A DNA stretch of 64,000 bases from Fretibacter rubidus (GCF_041429785.1 NZ_CP163423.1:3348001-3412000), one strand, 5' to 3'; positions 44,631 to 55,265 are shown, counted from the first letter of the stretch. Translations and numbers: made by a program. The notes: generated from the letters alone by a model not told the origin.

Positions 44631-46166
44631 ATGATTATGCGGGCTGTAACTTATTATACGGGTCAAGCGTTTATCGCTTTGGCAGTAATATCTCTTGCGG
44701 CGTGTGGGGGTGGTGACGCCCCAGCCGCACGCGGCGGGCCACCCTCGGGCGCGGCCAGTGGTGAGGCCCCAGCCGTCCGACTTGCAACGGCGTCTGTCAC
44801 ACGGGGTGAAATATCTAAAATCATCAATGCCACTGGCGCTGTTCGTCCCGAGCGAACGGTCGAAGTGGGCTCTGAGATTTCGGGCAAGCTGTTATCGGTC
44901 AATGTTGATTTTAACTCTGTCGTCAAAGAAGGCGACGTGCTCGCCATTATTGATCCAGAAAACCTCCGCAATCGTGTGGAGCAAAACGAGGCCATAGTTG
45001 AAAACCGACTGTCTGATATTAATATTAATATGGCCTCTATCCGCCGCGCCGAAGTCAACGCCGCCCAAGCCAAGCGCTCTATGGACCGTCGTGAACAACT
45101 CTTTGCAGAAGATGCTATTTCCCAAGCGCAACTTGAAGAAACAGAGCGCGCATTAAAGCTGGCCGAAGCCGATGTTGAATTGGCCAAAGCGCGGCTAGAA
45201 GGTGCGCAGTCTTCACTCCGCCAAGCCGAAGCAACCTTGCGGACATCGCGCGTTGAACTCGCACGGACACGTATTATCGCCCCTATTGATGGTGTAGTGA
45301 TTGAACGCTTTGTTGACCCTGGGCAAACTGTGGCGGCCTCATTAAACGCGCCGAAACTGTTCACCATTGCAGGCGATCTATCCAAGATTAAAGTCGATGC
45401 CGCCATTGTCGAAGGCGATGTGTCTGGTCTTGATGCAGGCGATCCCGTGACCTTCTCTGTTGATGCCTATCCCGGTACTCAGTTTCGCGGAGAGGTCGAG
45501 CAGCTGAGACTGATTTCGCAAAACCAAAATAATATTGTGACCTATACTGCCGTAGTTGTGGCGGATAATCCTGACGGGCGTCTCATGCCCGGCATGACGG
45601 CCAATCTGCAAATCACTACAAATTCCAAACAAGGTATTTTGCGTATTCCGACCATGGCCGAACGGTTCCGCCCGACACCTGATCAAATCAAAACGTGGCA
45701 ATCAGATACTAAAGCCGAGGGCGAAAAAGACGTTGATCCTAAGGCGCGTGAACGCCTGACCGAGGTCGGGCTGAGCAATGCGCGTATTGATGACATCCTC
45801 TCGCGCATGACCCGCGAGACAGAAACCCTGCGCGAGCAAATTAACGACCCATCCCAAGTGTGGCGGCGTGTCGTCCGTCTAAAGGAGCTCCGTGATGTCT
45901 TTGACGGCATTATCAAAGACGAGCTTACCTCTCCGCAATATCAAAGCTACCGTCAAATTGTGCAGTCCATGTCCCAAGTTCGCGACGCGCAGGTTTGGGT
46001 GAAAGACGGCGATAAAATGCGCCAGCAAGAGGTTGGCCTTGGCCTGTCTGATGGCTCCTTCATCGAAGTTTTCACAGGGCTATCTGAAGGCGATGAAATC
46101 GTGACAGGTATTGGCGGTGGTCGCAGCGGCGGTGCGCGGCGCGGTCCACCCGGTCGTCGCGGATAG
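44631..46166 (+). CDS. MacA-like periplasmic adaptor of an ABC efflux system
   Basis: Connects a MacB-type ABC transporter to an outer-membrane channel. Starts at 44631 and 44637 are both possible; GGTGGA lies upstream. The protein (about 511 residues) is a lipoprotein (SLAACGGGD), longer than a usual MacA. It has the lipoyl part (IDGVVIERFVDPGQTVAAS), a long helical hairpin rich in Ala, Glu and Arg, a beta-barrel, and an inserted helical segment between about 340 and 450. The C-terminus is a Gly/Arg-rich GRSGGARRG tail. It is the first gene of a four-gene operon. Confidence 0.9.
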   Translation: MIMRAVTYYTGQAFIALAVISLAACGGGDAPAARGGPPSGAASGEAPAVRLATASVTRGEISKIINATGAVRPERTVEVGSEISGKLLSVNVDFNSVVKEGDVLAIIDPENLRNRVEQNEAIVENRLSDININMASIRRAEVNAAQAKRSMDRREQLFAEDAISQAQLEETERALKLAEADVELAKARLEGAQSSLRQAEATLRTSRVELARTRIIAPIDGVVIERFVDPGQTVAASLNAPKLFTIAGDLSKIKVDAAIVEGDVSGLDAGDPVTFSVDAYPGTQFRGEVEQLRLISQNQNNIVTYTAVVVADNPDGRLMPGMTANLQITTNSKQGILRIPTMAERFRPTPDQIKTWQSDTKAEGEKDVDPKARERLTEVGLSNARIDDILSRMTRETETLREQINDPSQVWRRVVRLKELRDVFDGIIKDELTSPQYQSYRQIVQSMSQVRDAQVWVKDGDKMRQQEVGLGLSDGSFIEVFTGLSEGDEIVTGIGGGRSGGARRGPPGRRG

Positions 46167-46171
46167 CGTTC

Positions 46172-46894
46172 ATGGCTAACGCTCCTCTTATATCCTGTCA
46201 AAATCTGACCAAAATCTATAAGATGGGTCAGTCTGAAGTGCGCGCGCTTGACGGCGTGTCGCTCGATATCGCTGACGGTGAATTTGTGGCTATTATTGGC
46301 TCGTCTGGTTCTGGTAAATCCACACTGATGAATATGCTCGGCGCGCTGGATCAACCCACCTCTGGCACGGTGATGATTAACGGCGAGAACATTGGCGCCA
46401 TGTCGGGTAAAAAGCTCGCGACGTTTCGCAATAAAACCATCGGCTTCATTTTTCAGCAATTTCAGCTTCTGCCCAAGAAATCAGCGCTGAAAAATGTTGC
46501 ACTGCCCCTGCAATACCGCCGTCCGAAAGTGGCAAACATGTCCGCTAAAGCCGCCCATTGTCTTGATCTTGTCGGGCTAGGCGACCGCGGCGGTCACCGC
46601 CCAACGGAATTATCAGGCGGGCAACAACAACGTGTCGCGATTGCGCGCGCCCTTGCGGGTGATCCCAAAGTCCTGCTGGCCGATGAACCGACAGGGGCGC
46701 TTGATAGTAAAACATCAACGTCCATTATGACATTGATGCAAGAGCTTAACGCCCAAGGGATCACGATAATCGTTATTACCCATGAAGACGAAGTCGCGGC
46801 CTATGCCAAGCGCGTCATTGAATTTCGCGATGGTAAAATCCTGTCTGATATTCGCAAAGATACAGCCACGCACACTGCGAAAGTGGGGGCTTAG
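46172..46894 (+). CDS. MacB-like ABC transporter ATP-binding protein
   Basis: ATPase subunit of the MacAB-type exporter. The 240-residue protein has Walker A GSSGSGKST, the signature LSGGQQQRVAIARAL and Walker B VLLADEPTGALDS. It is separate from the permease, unlike the fused E. coli MacB. It starts 5 bp after the adaptor and ends directly before the permease start. Confidence 0.95.
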   Translation: MANAPLISCQNLTKIYKMGQSEVRALDGVSLDIADGEFVAIIGSSGSGKSTLMNMLGALDQPTSGTVMINGENIGAMSGKKLATFRNKTIGFIFQQFQLLPKKSALKNVALPLQYRRPKVANMSAKAAHCLDLVGLGDRGGHRPTELSGGQQQRVAIARALAGDPKVLLADEPTGALDSKTSTSIMTLMQELNAQGITIIVITHEDEVAAYAKRVIEFRDGKILSDIRKDTATHTAKVGA

Positions 46895-48112
46895 ATGAAC
46901 CCGCTTATGACATTAGGACTGGCGTTTAGCTCTATCATTGAACGGCCTTTGCGCTCGATTTTAACCTCACTTGGCATCATCATCGGTGTGGCGGCCGTTT
47001 ACGCGATGCTGGCCTTGGGTGACGGGGCGAAGAAGAAGGTCGAAGAGAGCTTAAACTCTGTATCCGCGCGAACGATTAATGTCTTTCCCGATTGGGGACG
47101 TCGCCGCACGAGCCAAAGTAAACCTCGCATGCCGTTTAAAGAAAGCGATGTCGATGAAGTGCGCAATATACCTGGCGTTATGGCGGCCAGCGGCGAGCTT
47201 GAGCGCGGCGTGACCATTGCGAATGAGATTGGGGATTTATCAGGACGGCTTTATGGTGTTGGCCCTGATTATCTGCTGACCGAGGACGCGACGCTCATCT
47301 TAGGTGAAAATATAACCTATTCAGATATTGAAAACAGTGCCCCTGTCGCGATGATTAGCCAAAGCATTATGGAGCGATTATTTAATAACCAAGATCCGCG
47401 CGGCGAAACTATCAAAGTCAATAATGTCGCCTTCACCGTTAAAGGCGTGTTTAAAGTCCCGACAAATAATTGGAGTGGCAGTGATCTTGATGTCTGGGCC
47501 CCAATATCTATTGCGCGCGAGCGGATTGTTGGGGGTGACCGTTTTGTTCAAAACCATGTGCGGTCCTTGAAAGCTGTTGGTGAACTGGGGGCGGATTTGC
47601 AATTAATTGAGCGTGAGATGAATGTGATTTTACAACGCTCAAGAGGACTTAAATCTGACACACCGCCTGACTACCGCCTTGTCAGCTGGCGTGCGGGGCG
47701 TGAACAGGCGGCGGAACAGACAAAAGCGATTAGCTTTTTGCTCGCCGTCATGGGGGCGATATCGCTACTCGTTGGCGGCGTTGGCGTGATGAATATCATG
47801 CTGGTATCAGTCACAGAGCGCACGCGAGAGATTGGCCTTCGCATGGCGCTAGGGGCGAAGAAAAATAATATCATGGGTCAGTTCCTGACAGAGGCGCTGC
47901 TGCTTTGTATTATTTCTGGCATCGTCGGTCTGGGGGTCGGCTATTACATGTCAAAGCTCGCCATGGATACGATGGACCTAGACCTCGTGTTCAGTCCCCA
48001 AGTGGCGTTGATTTCCTTTGGGGCATCATTAGTTATCGGTGTTGTCTTTGGCTTTCTACCCGCCCGCCGTGCCGCCCGCTTAAATCCGATAGAGGCCTTG
48101 CGTCATGAATAG
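46895..48112 (+). CDS. MacB-like ABC transporter permease (FtsX/MacB_PCD type)
   Basis: Membrane subunit of the MacAB-type exporter. The 405-residue protein has one N-terminal helix (LRSILTSLGIIIGVAAVYAM), a periplasmic MacB_PCD domain (KVEESLNSVSARTINVFPDW onwards) and three C-terminal helices in the FtsX domain (VTERTREIGLRMALGAKK). Its end overlaps the next gene by 8 bp. The likely substrate (peptide, macrolide or lipid) cannot be told. Confidence 0.95.
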   Translation: MNPLMTLGLAFSSIIERPLRSILTSLGIIIGVAAVYAMLALGDGAKKKVEESLNSVSARTINVFPDWGRRRTSQSKPRMPFKESDVDEVRNIPGVMAASGELERGVTIANEIGDLSGRLYGVGPDYLLTEDATLILGENITYSDIENSAPVAMISQSIMERLFNNQDPRGETIKVNNVAFTVKGVFKVPTNNWSGSDLDVWAPISIARERIVGGDRFVQNHVRSLKAVGELGADLQLIEREMNVILQRSRGLKSDTPPDYRLVSWRAGREQAAEQTKAISFLLAVMGAISLLVGGVGVMNIMLVSVTERTREIGLRMALGAKKNNIMGQFLTEALLLCIISGIVGLGVGYYMSKLAMDTMDLDLVFSPQVALISFGASLVIGVVFGFLPARRAARLNPIEALRHE

Positions 48113-49502
48113 ACTGTCTTTTCTTAAAACCGCTCTCGTCTCCTCTGTGGCCGCGATGAGCTTTGCAGGATGCGCCACGCTTAGCCCTAATGATTTGGGC
48201 GAAACACTCACGGCGGATGCGGCTGTGTCTATTCCCAATAATTGGCTCTTGGACGTGCCGGCTACAACGGCGCGCGCAGAAGGTTGGGCCGCGCTTTATG
48301 ATGATCCTACACTACTAGATTATTTGAAAATCGCTGAGGTTCAAAACTATGACCTGCGCATTGCGCGTGCCCGCGTCACAGCGGCAGAGGCGGATTTAAA
48401 ACGCGCCAATACGCGCCTGTCTCCGCAAATCAGCGGTAGCGCATCGGCGGGTGTGTCGGCCGTAGTTGATAGTCTTGATGATCCCTTTGATAGCTACGGC
48501 CTTGGCCTATCGGGTCGATGGGATCCGGATATTTTTGGCCAAACCCAAACCATCATTGACGGCTCACGCGCGGCTTTGAAAATCGCCGAGGCATCAGAAG
48601 CCGACACGCGCCAAATCATTCTTGCCCAAACGGCGCGCGCCTATATCCGTGCCGTCGAGGCAGAATTGCAAGCAGAGCTTGCCAAGGTGAACCTTGACTT
48701 TCTAACGGAAAGCCGCCGCATATCAGAAGCTCGCTACCGTGCGGGCGACAGCGCCAAAGGTGATTTCTCTTTCGCCGAAGCCAATTACCAAAGCGCGCTC
48801 GCCAGCTATGAAAACACGTTGCAATCGGCCCGTGCGGCCAAACGCGCGCTGTCCATTGTGCTGGGCGATTACCCTGTCAATGATTTGCAACTGGCCAGTG
48901 TCATCAATACGCCGCGCCAATTCCCAAGCCGTGCGCTGCCCGCCAGCGTGCTAGAGGCGCGCCCTGACATTATTGCGGCGCGTGCGCAAATTGCGGCACG
49001 CGTGGCATCTCTGCGCAGCAATGAACTGTCCTATTGGCCAGACATTGGCATTACGGGCGGACTGTCCAGCGGCTCTGCATTTTCTGATTTGTTTGACCCC
49101 GGTGATTATGTCGCGCGGCTCGGCGCGAGCCTTGGCCAAGTCATCTTTGACGGGGGCGCGATTGAGGCAGGCATAGACGCCGCCAAAGCCGATTTAGACT
49201 CGGCGGTATTATCTTATGAACAACGCTTGCGCCGCGCCATGGGCGAAATAACCGACGCCTATGACCGCGCAGAAACGCTGCAACGCACGCTTGTTAATCA
49301 AGAGGCGGCGTCCACATCGGCCAATGAAGCGCTGCGCCTCGCTAGTTTACAATATGATTTGGGCGAAAGCTCGCTGCTCGAAGTTTTGCAAGTGCAAACA
49401 CGGGTGAACTCGATTGATGCGGGGCTTATCCGGACCAAAGCGGCGCTGATTGAAACACTGATTATTGCCAATCAAGCCGTGGCAGGCTTTGAGCGGATTT
49501 AA
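48105..49502 (+). CDS. NodT-type outer-membrane channel of the MacAB system
   Basis: Outer-membrane factor completing the tripartite MacAB-type pump. The 465-residue lipoprotein has lipobox FAGC (SFAGCATLS), the NodT mark LGLSGRWDPDIFGQT, long helices and LEARPDIIAARAQIA, then LRLASLQYDLGESSLLEVLQ. It overlaps the permease gene and its stop overlaps the convergent acyltransferase stop. It is the second NodT homologue in this window. Confidence 0.93.
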   Translation: MNRLSFLKTALVSSVAAMSFAGCATLSPNDLGETLTADAAVSIPNNWLLDVPATTARAEGWAALYDDPTLLDYLKIAEVQNYDLRIARARVTAAEADLKRANTRLSPQISGSASAGVSAVVDSLDDPFDSYGLGLSGRWDPDIFGQTQTIIDGSRAALKIAEASEADTRQIILAQTARAYIRAVEAELQAELAKVNLDFLTESRRISEARYRAGDSAKGDFSFAEANYQSALASYENTLQSARAAKRALSIVLGDYPVNDLQLASVINTPRQFPSRALPASVLEARPDIIAARAQIAARVASLRSNELSYWPDIGITGGLSSGSAFSDLFDPGDYVARLGASLGQVIFDGGAIEAGIDAAKADLDSAVLSYEQRLRRAMGEITDAYDRAETLQRTLVNQEAASTSANEALRLASLQYDLGESSLLEVLQVQTRVNSIDAGLIRTKAALIETLIIANQAVAGFERI

Positions 49503-50626
49503 GCGGGATTATCTGCTTTTAGCGAATGAGACTCCCGTTTCTTTTCGGCTATCGCGCGGCCTTTTTTGTAAATCGGTTCTTCGATAAAGGTGCTGATGAT
49601 GGCGGCGACAATACAGCTAATCGCGATCACCATAAGCGTATACATAACATAGGTGATTTCCACCCCGCCAAAGGTCTCTTGAAAGGCGGGGTAATATTGC
49701 CGCGTCTCATTGACCACAATCGGATGGGCCAGATAAATCGTGTAGCTTTTATTGCCTAAAAATTTCGTGACAGGATTATAAAGATTAAACCACGCCTTTC
49801 CGCGTAACGTCGGGGATACGAAAAAGAACACGGTCAAGGACGCCACGGCGAGGCCTTTGATGGGTTGAATGAAATCTCGTGATAGAGGCAAAACCTCGTG
49901 AATAGATAATGTCCAATAGGTAAAGGTCAGCAATGACAACGCCCCCATCGCCCAGGCCCAAGGCTCTGCCCATCCGTTTTTAAGCGCGCGCCGCGTGACG
50001 AAATAAAACGCACAACCCATGATGAACATAAAGCCGCGTTTGGGAAAGGACAGCGCCATATAGCTATTGTCGATCATCCCGTCGACATAGGGCCGCATGG
50101 CGGCTGATACGCCGACAAAGACAAGGGTCACGAACAGCCAGCCTTTGATATTATTACGCAGGATAACAATCAGCAGCGGAAATATCGCGTAAAACATCAT
50201 TTCCACGCCAATTGTCCATCCCGCCCAGACCATGCTTTCATGCCGTCCGGGGATCAGGGGATAGGTGAGGGTGACGTTATATAATATTTCGGCGGGCGTG
50301 TGGGTGACGCCCCATTTAATATAATGATAGGCCATGCTGATACCGATGAAGACATACCAGATGGGTAGGATGCGGGCCGCGCGTTTTATAACGTATCCGC
50401 GCAGCCAATCGCCGCGGTCAATTTTCTCATAATTAGACAGGCTAAGCGAAAAGCCAGATAGGATAAAAAATAGCGTGACGCCTGTTCCGAAATAATTCAC
50501 CGCCGCCAGCCAGCCGACATCAACCGCCGGGTTCATGCGGTGGCTATGATATAGCACGACTGCAAGGGCCGCGAGGCCGCGCAAGGCATGAAGATTGCCG
50601 GAGAATTTTTTCTGGGTTTCGTACAC
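49499..50626 (-). CDS. Acyltransferase family 3 membrane protein
   Basis: Membrane O-acyltransferase that modifies a surface sugar or lipid. The 375-residue protein starts near the first conserved motif HALRGLAALAVVLYHSHRM (with the catalytic His), has about ten membrane helices, and includes GVTLFFILSGFSLS and the GWTIGVEMMFYAIFPLL segment. The substrate is unknown. It is convergent with the NodT gene and separated by 111 bp from the RND pump gene. Confidence 0.9.
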   Translation of the reverse strand: MYETQKKFSGNLHALRGLAALAVVLYHSHRMNPAVDVGWLAAVNYFGTGVTLFFILSGFSLSLSNYEKIDRGDWLRGYVIKRAARILPIWYVFIGISMAYHYIKWGVTHTPAEILYNVTLTYPLIPGRHESMVWAGWTIGVEMMFYAIFPLLIVILRNNIKGWLFVTLVFVGVSAAMRPYVDGMIDNSYMALSFPKRGFMFIMGCAFYFVTRRALKNGWAEPWAWAMGALSLLTFTYWTLSIHEVLPLSRDFIQPIKGLAVASLTVFFFVSPTLRGKAWFNLYNPVTKFLGNKSYTIYLAHPIVVNETRQYYPAFQETFGGVEITYVMYTLMVIAISCIVAAIISTFIEEPIYKKGRAIAEKKRESHSLKADNPA

Positions 50627-50702
50627 GCACAGACTTTAGCCAAGATGGCGCGGCTGTCTATAAATTCTTGGGCAATTAATTCTAGAGGCTATAAAGCCTT
50701 GA

Positions 50703-50729
50703 GACCCCCATCCCATTTTGATGAGGGTC
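50703..50729 (-). terminator. Possible hairpin terminator of the second RND operon
   Basis: Arms GACCCCCATC (50703-50712) and GATGAGGGTC (50720-50729) pair with one mismatch, 9 bp after the RND pump stop. The T-run is weak, so this may be only a stem. Confidence 0.4.
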
Positions 50730-50737
50730 GGCTTTGT

Positions 50738-53700
50738 TTAGGCTTTCACGGCAACAGGGGTAAAGTCCTCTGGTTCGTCAAGCTTCGCACTAAAGGCTTG
50801 TTGCTCGCGTCCTGTAAATAGATAGACGAACAGGCGGCGGATATCAGCGCCAATGCCGTAAAGCGCAGGCACAAGGAACAGCGTCACAAAGAGCGCAAAT
50901 AGCACACCAAAGGCTAGGCTAATGCCAATCGGCACGAGCCATTGCGCTTGTAAGGACCGTTCCATCAATAGCGGCATTAGGCCAATAAAGGTCGTGAGTG
51001 AGGTCAGAAGGATGGGACGGAACCGCCGCGTGCCAGCCTCGACCAATGCCTGCGCGCCGTCCATGCCTTTGTCGCGCAGCTTATGCACATAATCCAGCAG
51101 CACGAGGTTGTCGTTTACTGCCACACCAGCAGCCGCAAACATTCCCAAGGTCGAGAGCAGCGACATGGTTGCCCCCATGGCAAGGTGCCCCAATATCATT
51201 CCGCAATAACAAAACGGTATCGCCGCTAGAAGAATAAGGATGGGTTCAGCGTAAGACCGGAATGATACCGCAACGATAACGTAAGCGGCCCCAATCGCGA
51301 TAAGGATGAACAGGAACAACTCTTGTTGGAACTGCGCTTCGCCTTCTGCGCGGCCAATATTACCGCGTGTGACTTCGGGATGCAGACGGTCAAAATCATC
51401 AAAGAAGCCCTCGTTAAGGGTCTCTCTAATTTCGTCCACACGGTCAGATGCCACTTCGGCGGAAACGATAATCGCGCGTTGACGTTCGCGGCGCAGAATA
51501 CGGTTTGTGCCTTTTTCAAAGCGCAACTCTGCCACCGCATCCAGCGGTAATTCACGGCCATCATTTGTGCGAATGCGGATAGACTTTAGAAAGTCGATAG
51601 AGGTGCGGTCTGCGCGTGGGTAACGCACGTAAACGCGCACATCTTCGCCGTCACGCGGCAGGCGCTGCACTTCTTCGCCAAAGAACCCTTGGCGCACTTG
51701 GCGGGCAACATCAGCCGTCGTGATACCCAAAGCTTCGGCCCCGGGGCGCATATCAAATTGCACTTCCTCGGACGCGCTTTCCATATCATTGACGACGTTA
51801 AACACCCCATCAAAACTGCGCAGCTGCGTCATCAAATCTTCGGCTGCCGCTTCTAGCGTTTCAAAGGATGAGGCGTTAAGCACATATTGAATGGCAGGGT
51901 CATTATTGCCGTTACCTTGTTGATAACGGACATTGATGTTTTCTGCATCTGGCACGTCACCAATTAATTCGCGCAGGCGTTCTGCGGCGTCTTTCACGGG
52001 CAGGGCACGGGTCTCTGGTGGAACGAGTTTTACGAGCGCGAGGACACTATTATCGCGCGACCGTGTGTACCAGTTTTCAATGAGGTCACCGTCCTCGGCT
52101 TTGATCTCTTCCACCAATTGCTCCTCGGCGCGCTGTAATTGCGCAAGAACTTCTAACGTGCGCGCATAGGGCGTACCTTCGGGCAATTCGACACTAATAT
52201 CAATTTGATCAGATTCTTGTTCTGGGAAGAAGCTGGATTTCACATAGCCATTTTGAACCAGACCAACGGTGAAAATCATAATTGCGATGAAAAAAGCCGT
52301 CGTCAGATAACGGCGGCGCAAGGCCCCGATAATCAACGGGCGGTAGATATGGCTTGCCACCCACATCAAGCTTTGCGCGATTTTGTTTTGCAAGCGCATG
52401 ATTTTGCTTTTCGGGTCAACAGGTTTTAGATGCGCCAAATGCGCGGGCAAAATAAGCAAGCTTTCAATCAGTGAGAAGAATAACGCAAAGATAACGACGA
52501 GCGATATGGCCCGCGTAAATTCACTTGTCCCGCCAGAGAGGAACATCCACGGCGCAAAGAAAATCATGGTTGTCATCACCGCAAAAATCACGGGTTTGAT
52601 GACCATAGTTGTGCCTTCGACGGCAGCATCAATCCCTGTTAGTCCTTCTTCGGTTTGGTAATGAATGGCCTCGCCGACAATAATCGCGTCATCAACAATC
52701 ACCCCAATCACCAATAAAAAGGCAAAGGTCGAAATCATATTAAAGGACACATCAAATAAAGGCAGCAGCGCAAGCCCACCGGCAAATGCCGTCGCAATCC
52801 CGATAGAGACCCAGATGGCAATTTTTGGACGCAGGAACAACATCAACGTTAAACACACCAAAAGAAGACCGGTGAAGAAATTAGATGCAATGGTTTTAAT
52901 CCGTCCGTGGTAATCATCGGCTTGGTCATTCCATTTTGTAATGCTCATGCCTGCGGGCAGGGTGTCTTTGACCTCATCGACATAGCTGTTGACGTTCTCA
53001 GACATTTTCACAATATCCATGCTCGGCCCACTCATGACTTGGACAAGGACTGTGCGCTTGCCATTGACCGTTGCCAGCAAGTCAACTTCTTCAAAGCCGT
53101 CAATGACAGTCGCAATATCGCCCAAACGAATGGTCGCACCGCCCGAGTCTTGGCTAATGATAATGTCTTCAAAATCGGCCTGACTATCGGCTTGGTTTCG
53201 CGTGCGAAGCTGCATGCTACCCACATTGGTGCGTACGCGCCCGGATGAGCTATTGACCGATGTGGCGCGCACGGCTGCCGCGACTTCGCCGAGGGTTAAG
53301 CCGTATTGGCGCAAGGCGTCCTCGGACACTTCAATGGACACTTCTTCGCCGCGCACACCGAATAAATCAACAGAGGGCACAAAACCCAGCAGCGCAATAT
53401 CGCGCCGTGTTTTCTCAGCAAAGCGTTTTAAATCGCGCTCATCGACGGTTTCGTCACCGGATACAGCAAGGCGGATAACTTCTTGTTGATTGCGAAAGAC
53501 GCGGATTTGCGGTTGTTCTGCGGCATTAGGGAATCCTGTCACGGCATCAATCTGGCGTTTCACATCGGCCATTAATTTGGCTTCATCGACATTATTCTTG
53601 CCAACCACGGTGACATTACCGCCGCCTTCGCCCGCAAAAGCCCAAAGACGGTCAAGCCCGTCAATTTGGGCAAGCGCCTCTTCCATACGCACAATCAGCT

Positions 53701-53887
53701 GTTCTTCGACGTCTTGAGGCGACGCACCGGGCCAAGCAATAGAGACGTTCGCGCCCGGAAATTCAACATAAGGATCAAGCTCACGCTCGATTGTCATATA
53801 GCTGACCAGACCACCGATGAGGCAGATAAACATCAAAAGATTGGCGGCAACGGGGTTGCTTGCCCACCATTTTATAAAGCGGGTCAT
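50738..53887 (-). CDS. RND efflux pump, second copy (AcrB-like, divergent)
   Basis: Proton-driven inner-membrane pump of 1049 residues. It starts MTRFIKWWASNPVAANLLMF, a start typical of the second group of alphaproteobacterial RND pumps. TM4 contains VIGVIVDDAIIVGEAIHY, and TM10 has AAGVAVNDNLVLLDYVHKL rather than the usual lysine residue position, so proton relay details may differ. Its ATG overlaps the adaptor stop by four bases. No outer-membrane factor is adjacent, so it probably uses one encoded elsewhere, perhaps one of the two NodT proteins in this window. Confidence 0.94.
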   Translation of the reverse strand: MTRFIKWWASNPVAANLLMFICLIGGLVSYMTIERELDPYVEFPGANVSIAWPGASPQDVEEQLIVRMEEALAQIDGLDRLWAFAGEGGGNVTVVGKNNVDEAKLMADVKRQIDAVTGFPNAAEQPQIRVFRNQQEVIRLAVSGDETVDERDLKRFAEKTRRDIALLGFVPSVDLFGVRGEEVSIEVSEDALRQYGLTLGEVAAAVRATSVNSSSGRVRTNVGSMQLRTRNQADSQADFEDIIISQDSGGATIRLGDIATVIDGFEEVDLLATVNGKRTVLVQVMSGPSMDIVKMSENVNSYVDEVKDTLPAGMSITKWNDQADDYHGRIKTIASNFFTGLLLVCLTLMLFLRPKIAIWVSIGIATAFAGGLALLPLFDVSFNMISTFAFLLVIGVIVDDAIIVGEAIHYQTEEGLTGIDAAVEGTTMVIKPVIFAVMTTMIFFAPWMFLSGGTSEFTRAISLVVIFALFFSLIESLLILPAHLAHLKPVDPKSKIMRLQNKIAQSLMWVASHIYRPLIIGALRRRYLTTAFFIAIMIFTVGLVQNGYVKSSFFPEQESDQIDISVELPEGTPYARTLEVLAQLQRAEEQLVEEIKAEDGDLIENWYTRSRDNSVLALVKLVPPETRALPVKDAAERLRELIGDVPDAENINVRYQQGNGNNDPAIQYVLNASSFETLEAAAEDLMTQLRSFDGVFNVVNDMESASEEVQFDMRPGAEALGITTADVARQVRQGFFGEEVQRLPRDGEDVRVYVRYPRADRTSIDFLKSIRIRTNDGRELPLDAVAELRFEKGTNRILRRERQRAIIVSAEVASDRVDEIRETLNEGFFDDFDRLHPEVTRGNIGRAEGEAQFQQELFLFILIAIGAAYVIVAVSFRSYAEPILILLAAIPFCYCGMILGHLAMGATMSLLSTLGMFAAAGVAVNDNLVLLDYVHKLRDKGMDGAQALVEAGTRRFRPILLTSLTTFIGLMPLLMERSLQAQWLVPIGISLAFGVLFALFVTLFLVPALYGIGADIRRLFVYLFTGREQQAFSAKLDEPEDFTPVAVKA

Positions 53888-55203
53888 TGGACATCTCCCG
53901 CAGCTATAGCCTCGGCGGCTGTATCCTCGTCAGAGCTATCCTCTGAGATTTGCGGGCCAAGTTCGCGCGCATTATCCACGACGGCGATTTCCATGCCGTC
54001 GCTCGCCCCGCGAATGGGGGACGTCACCACGGCGTCACCAATGGACAGCCCTGAACGGATGACGGCACGGTCGCGGTCTGTAGAAATTACTTGAACGGTT
54101 TTAATCGATAAAGTGTCATCATCATTTGCGATAAAGACTTGGTTGTTTCCGCGTAGGGCCGCGCGCGGCACAGTGATGACATTTTCAAATGTTTCGCCGC
54201 CGATCGCGCCTGACACAAATAATCCCGGTGCGATGGGCACACCGTTATCTGACCCTGCGCCAAAGGGATCGCGCACTTCGGCGTAGGCATAAAGAACACG
54301 CGTTGCCGCGTCATAACGGCTATCCGTGCGAACAATTTGGCCTTGCCATGTGGCGTCAGTGCCGCCGACATTGGCCGATAAATCAACGGTAATCGGCATA
54401 TCACCCGATGCATGTTGATAGCCAATTTGCAAACCTGCACGGCGAAGCTCGTCATTGGTCAGCGGTAAGCGCACATCCATGACGTCATCAGCATAAACAC
54501 GGCCAATGGCGGTGCCAGGATTGACAAATTCGCCTTGGTCAACATTGCGCGTCGTCACGCGGCCTGTAAATGGCGCGCGCACGACTGTCCGCGAAAGTTG
54601 TAATTCTGCTTCATCAAGCTGCGCTTCGGCTGAGGCAAGACGCGCCTGCGCTTCGGCCATTTGCGGTTCGCGCAAGGTCAGGGCAGACGCCTTGCGACCC
54701 CGCCCAATATCGTTCCAATCTTCAAGCGCGATGGCGGATTCTGTTTTTTCACGCATGAGAACGGTTTGCGCTTGGGCGACATTGGCGCGGGCTTGCACAA
54801 CACGAAGCTCATAATCGCGCGCCTCTATGCGAAACAGGACGTCACCTTTTTTAAACTGACCGCCTGCAATAAAATTGGGTGACATATCGCTAATGCGTCC
54901 GCCGACTTGCGGAACGATATTAATTTCTGTGCGGGGTTGCACTTCGCCTTGGGTGGAGACGCGCAAGGTCACGTCGTCCTGCACGGCCAGTGCGGTCAAC
55001 ACAGGCACGGCTTTAATCACGTCTTCTTTGGTTTCAGGTTTTTCTTTCAACGCGCCCAATATGACGACGAGAGCGATTGCACCGACAATGACAAGCGCGG
55101 GTAAGATGAAGATAATCGCACGCCAAATAAACAGGCGTCGTTTTGGATTTCTTGCATTGCGGGCGTATAGGGCTACGGCTGCCCCGTCGTGTGACTCGGT
55201 CAT
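53884..55203 (-). CDS. RND efflux periplasmic adaptor, second copy
   Basis: Membrane fusion protein for the pump at 50738-53887. The 439-residue protein has an uncleaved N-terminal membrane helix (FIWRAIIFILPALVIVGAIA) instead of a signal peptide, then a barrel-sandwich domain (VSTQGEVQPRTEINIVPQVG), a helical hairpin rich in Ala and Glu, and beta-barrel parts ending in an acidic, Ala-rich tail. It overlaps the pump gene by four bases. A perfect AT-rich inverted repeat lies upstream. Confidence 0.93.
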   Translation of the reverse strand: MTESHDGAAVALYARNARNPKRRLFIWRAIIFILPALVIVGAIALVVILGALKEKPETKEDVIKAVPVLTALAVQDDVTLRVSTQGEVQPRTEINIVPQVGGRISDMSPNFIAGGQFKKGDVLFRIEARDYELRVVQARANVAQAQTVLMREKTESAIALEDWNDIGRGRKASALTLREPQMAEAQARLASAEAQLDEAELQLSRTVVRAPFTGRVTTRNVDQGEFVNPGTAIGRVYADDVMDVRLPLTNDELRRAGLQIGYQHASGDMPITVDLSANVGGTDATWQGQIVRTDSRYDAATRVLYAYAEVRDPFGAGSDNGVPIAPGLFVSGAIGGETFENVITVPRAALRGNNQVFIANDDDTLSIKTVQVISTDRDRAVIRSGLSIGDAVVTSPIRGASDGMEIAVVDNARELGPQISEDSSDEDTAAEAIAAGDVQ

Positions 55204-55265
55204 AATTGTCTCCTCCCGGTTGGCACACCGGACTATGATGACTTAGCTATAGCAGGTAATTATTG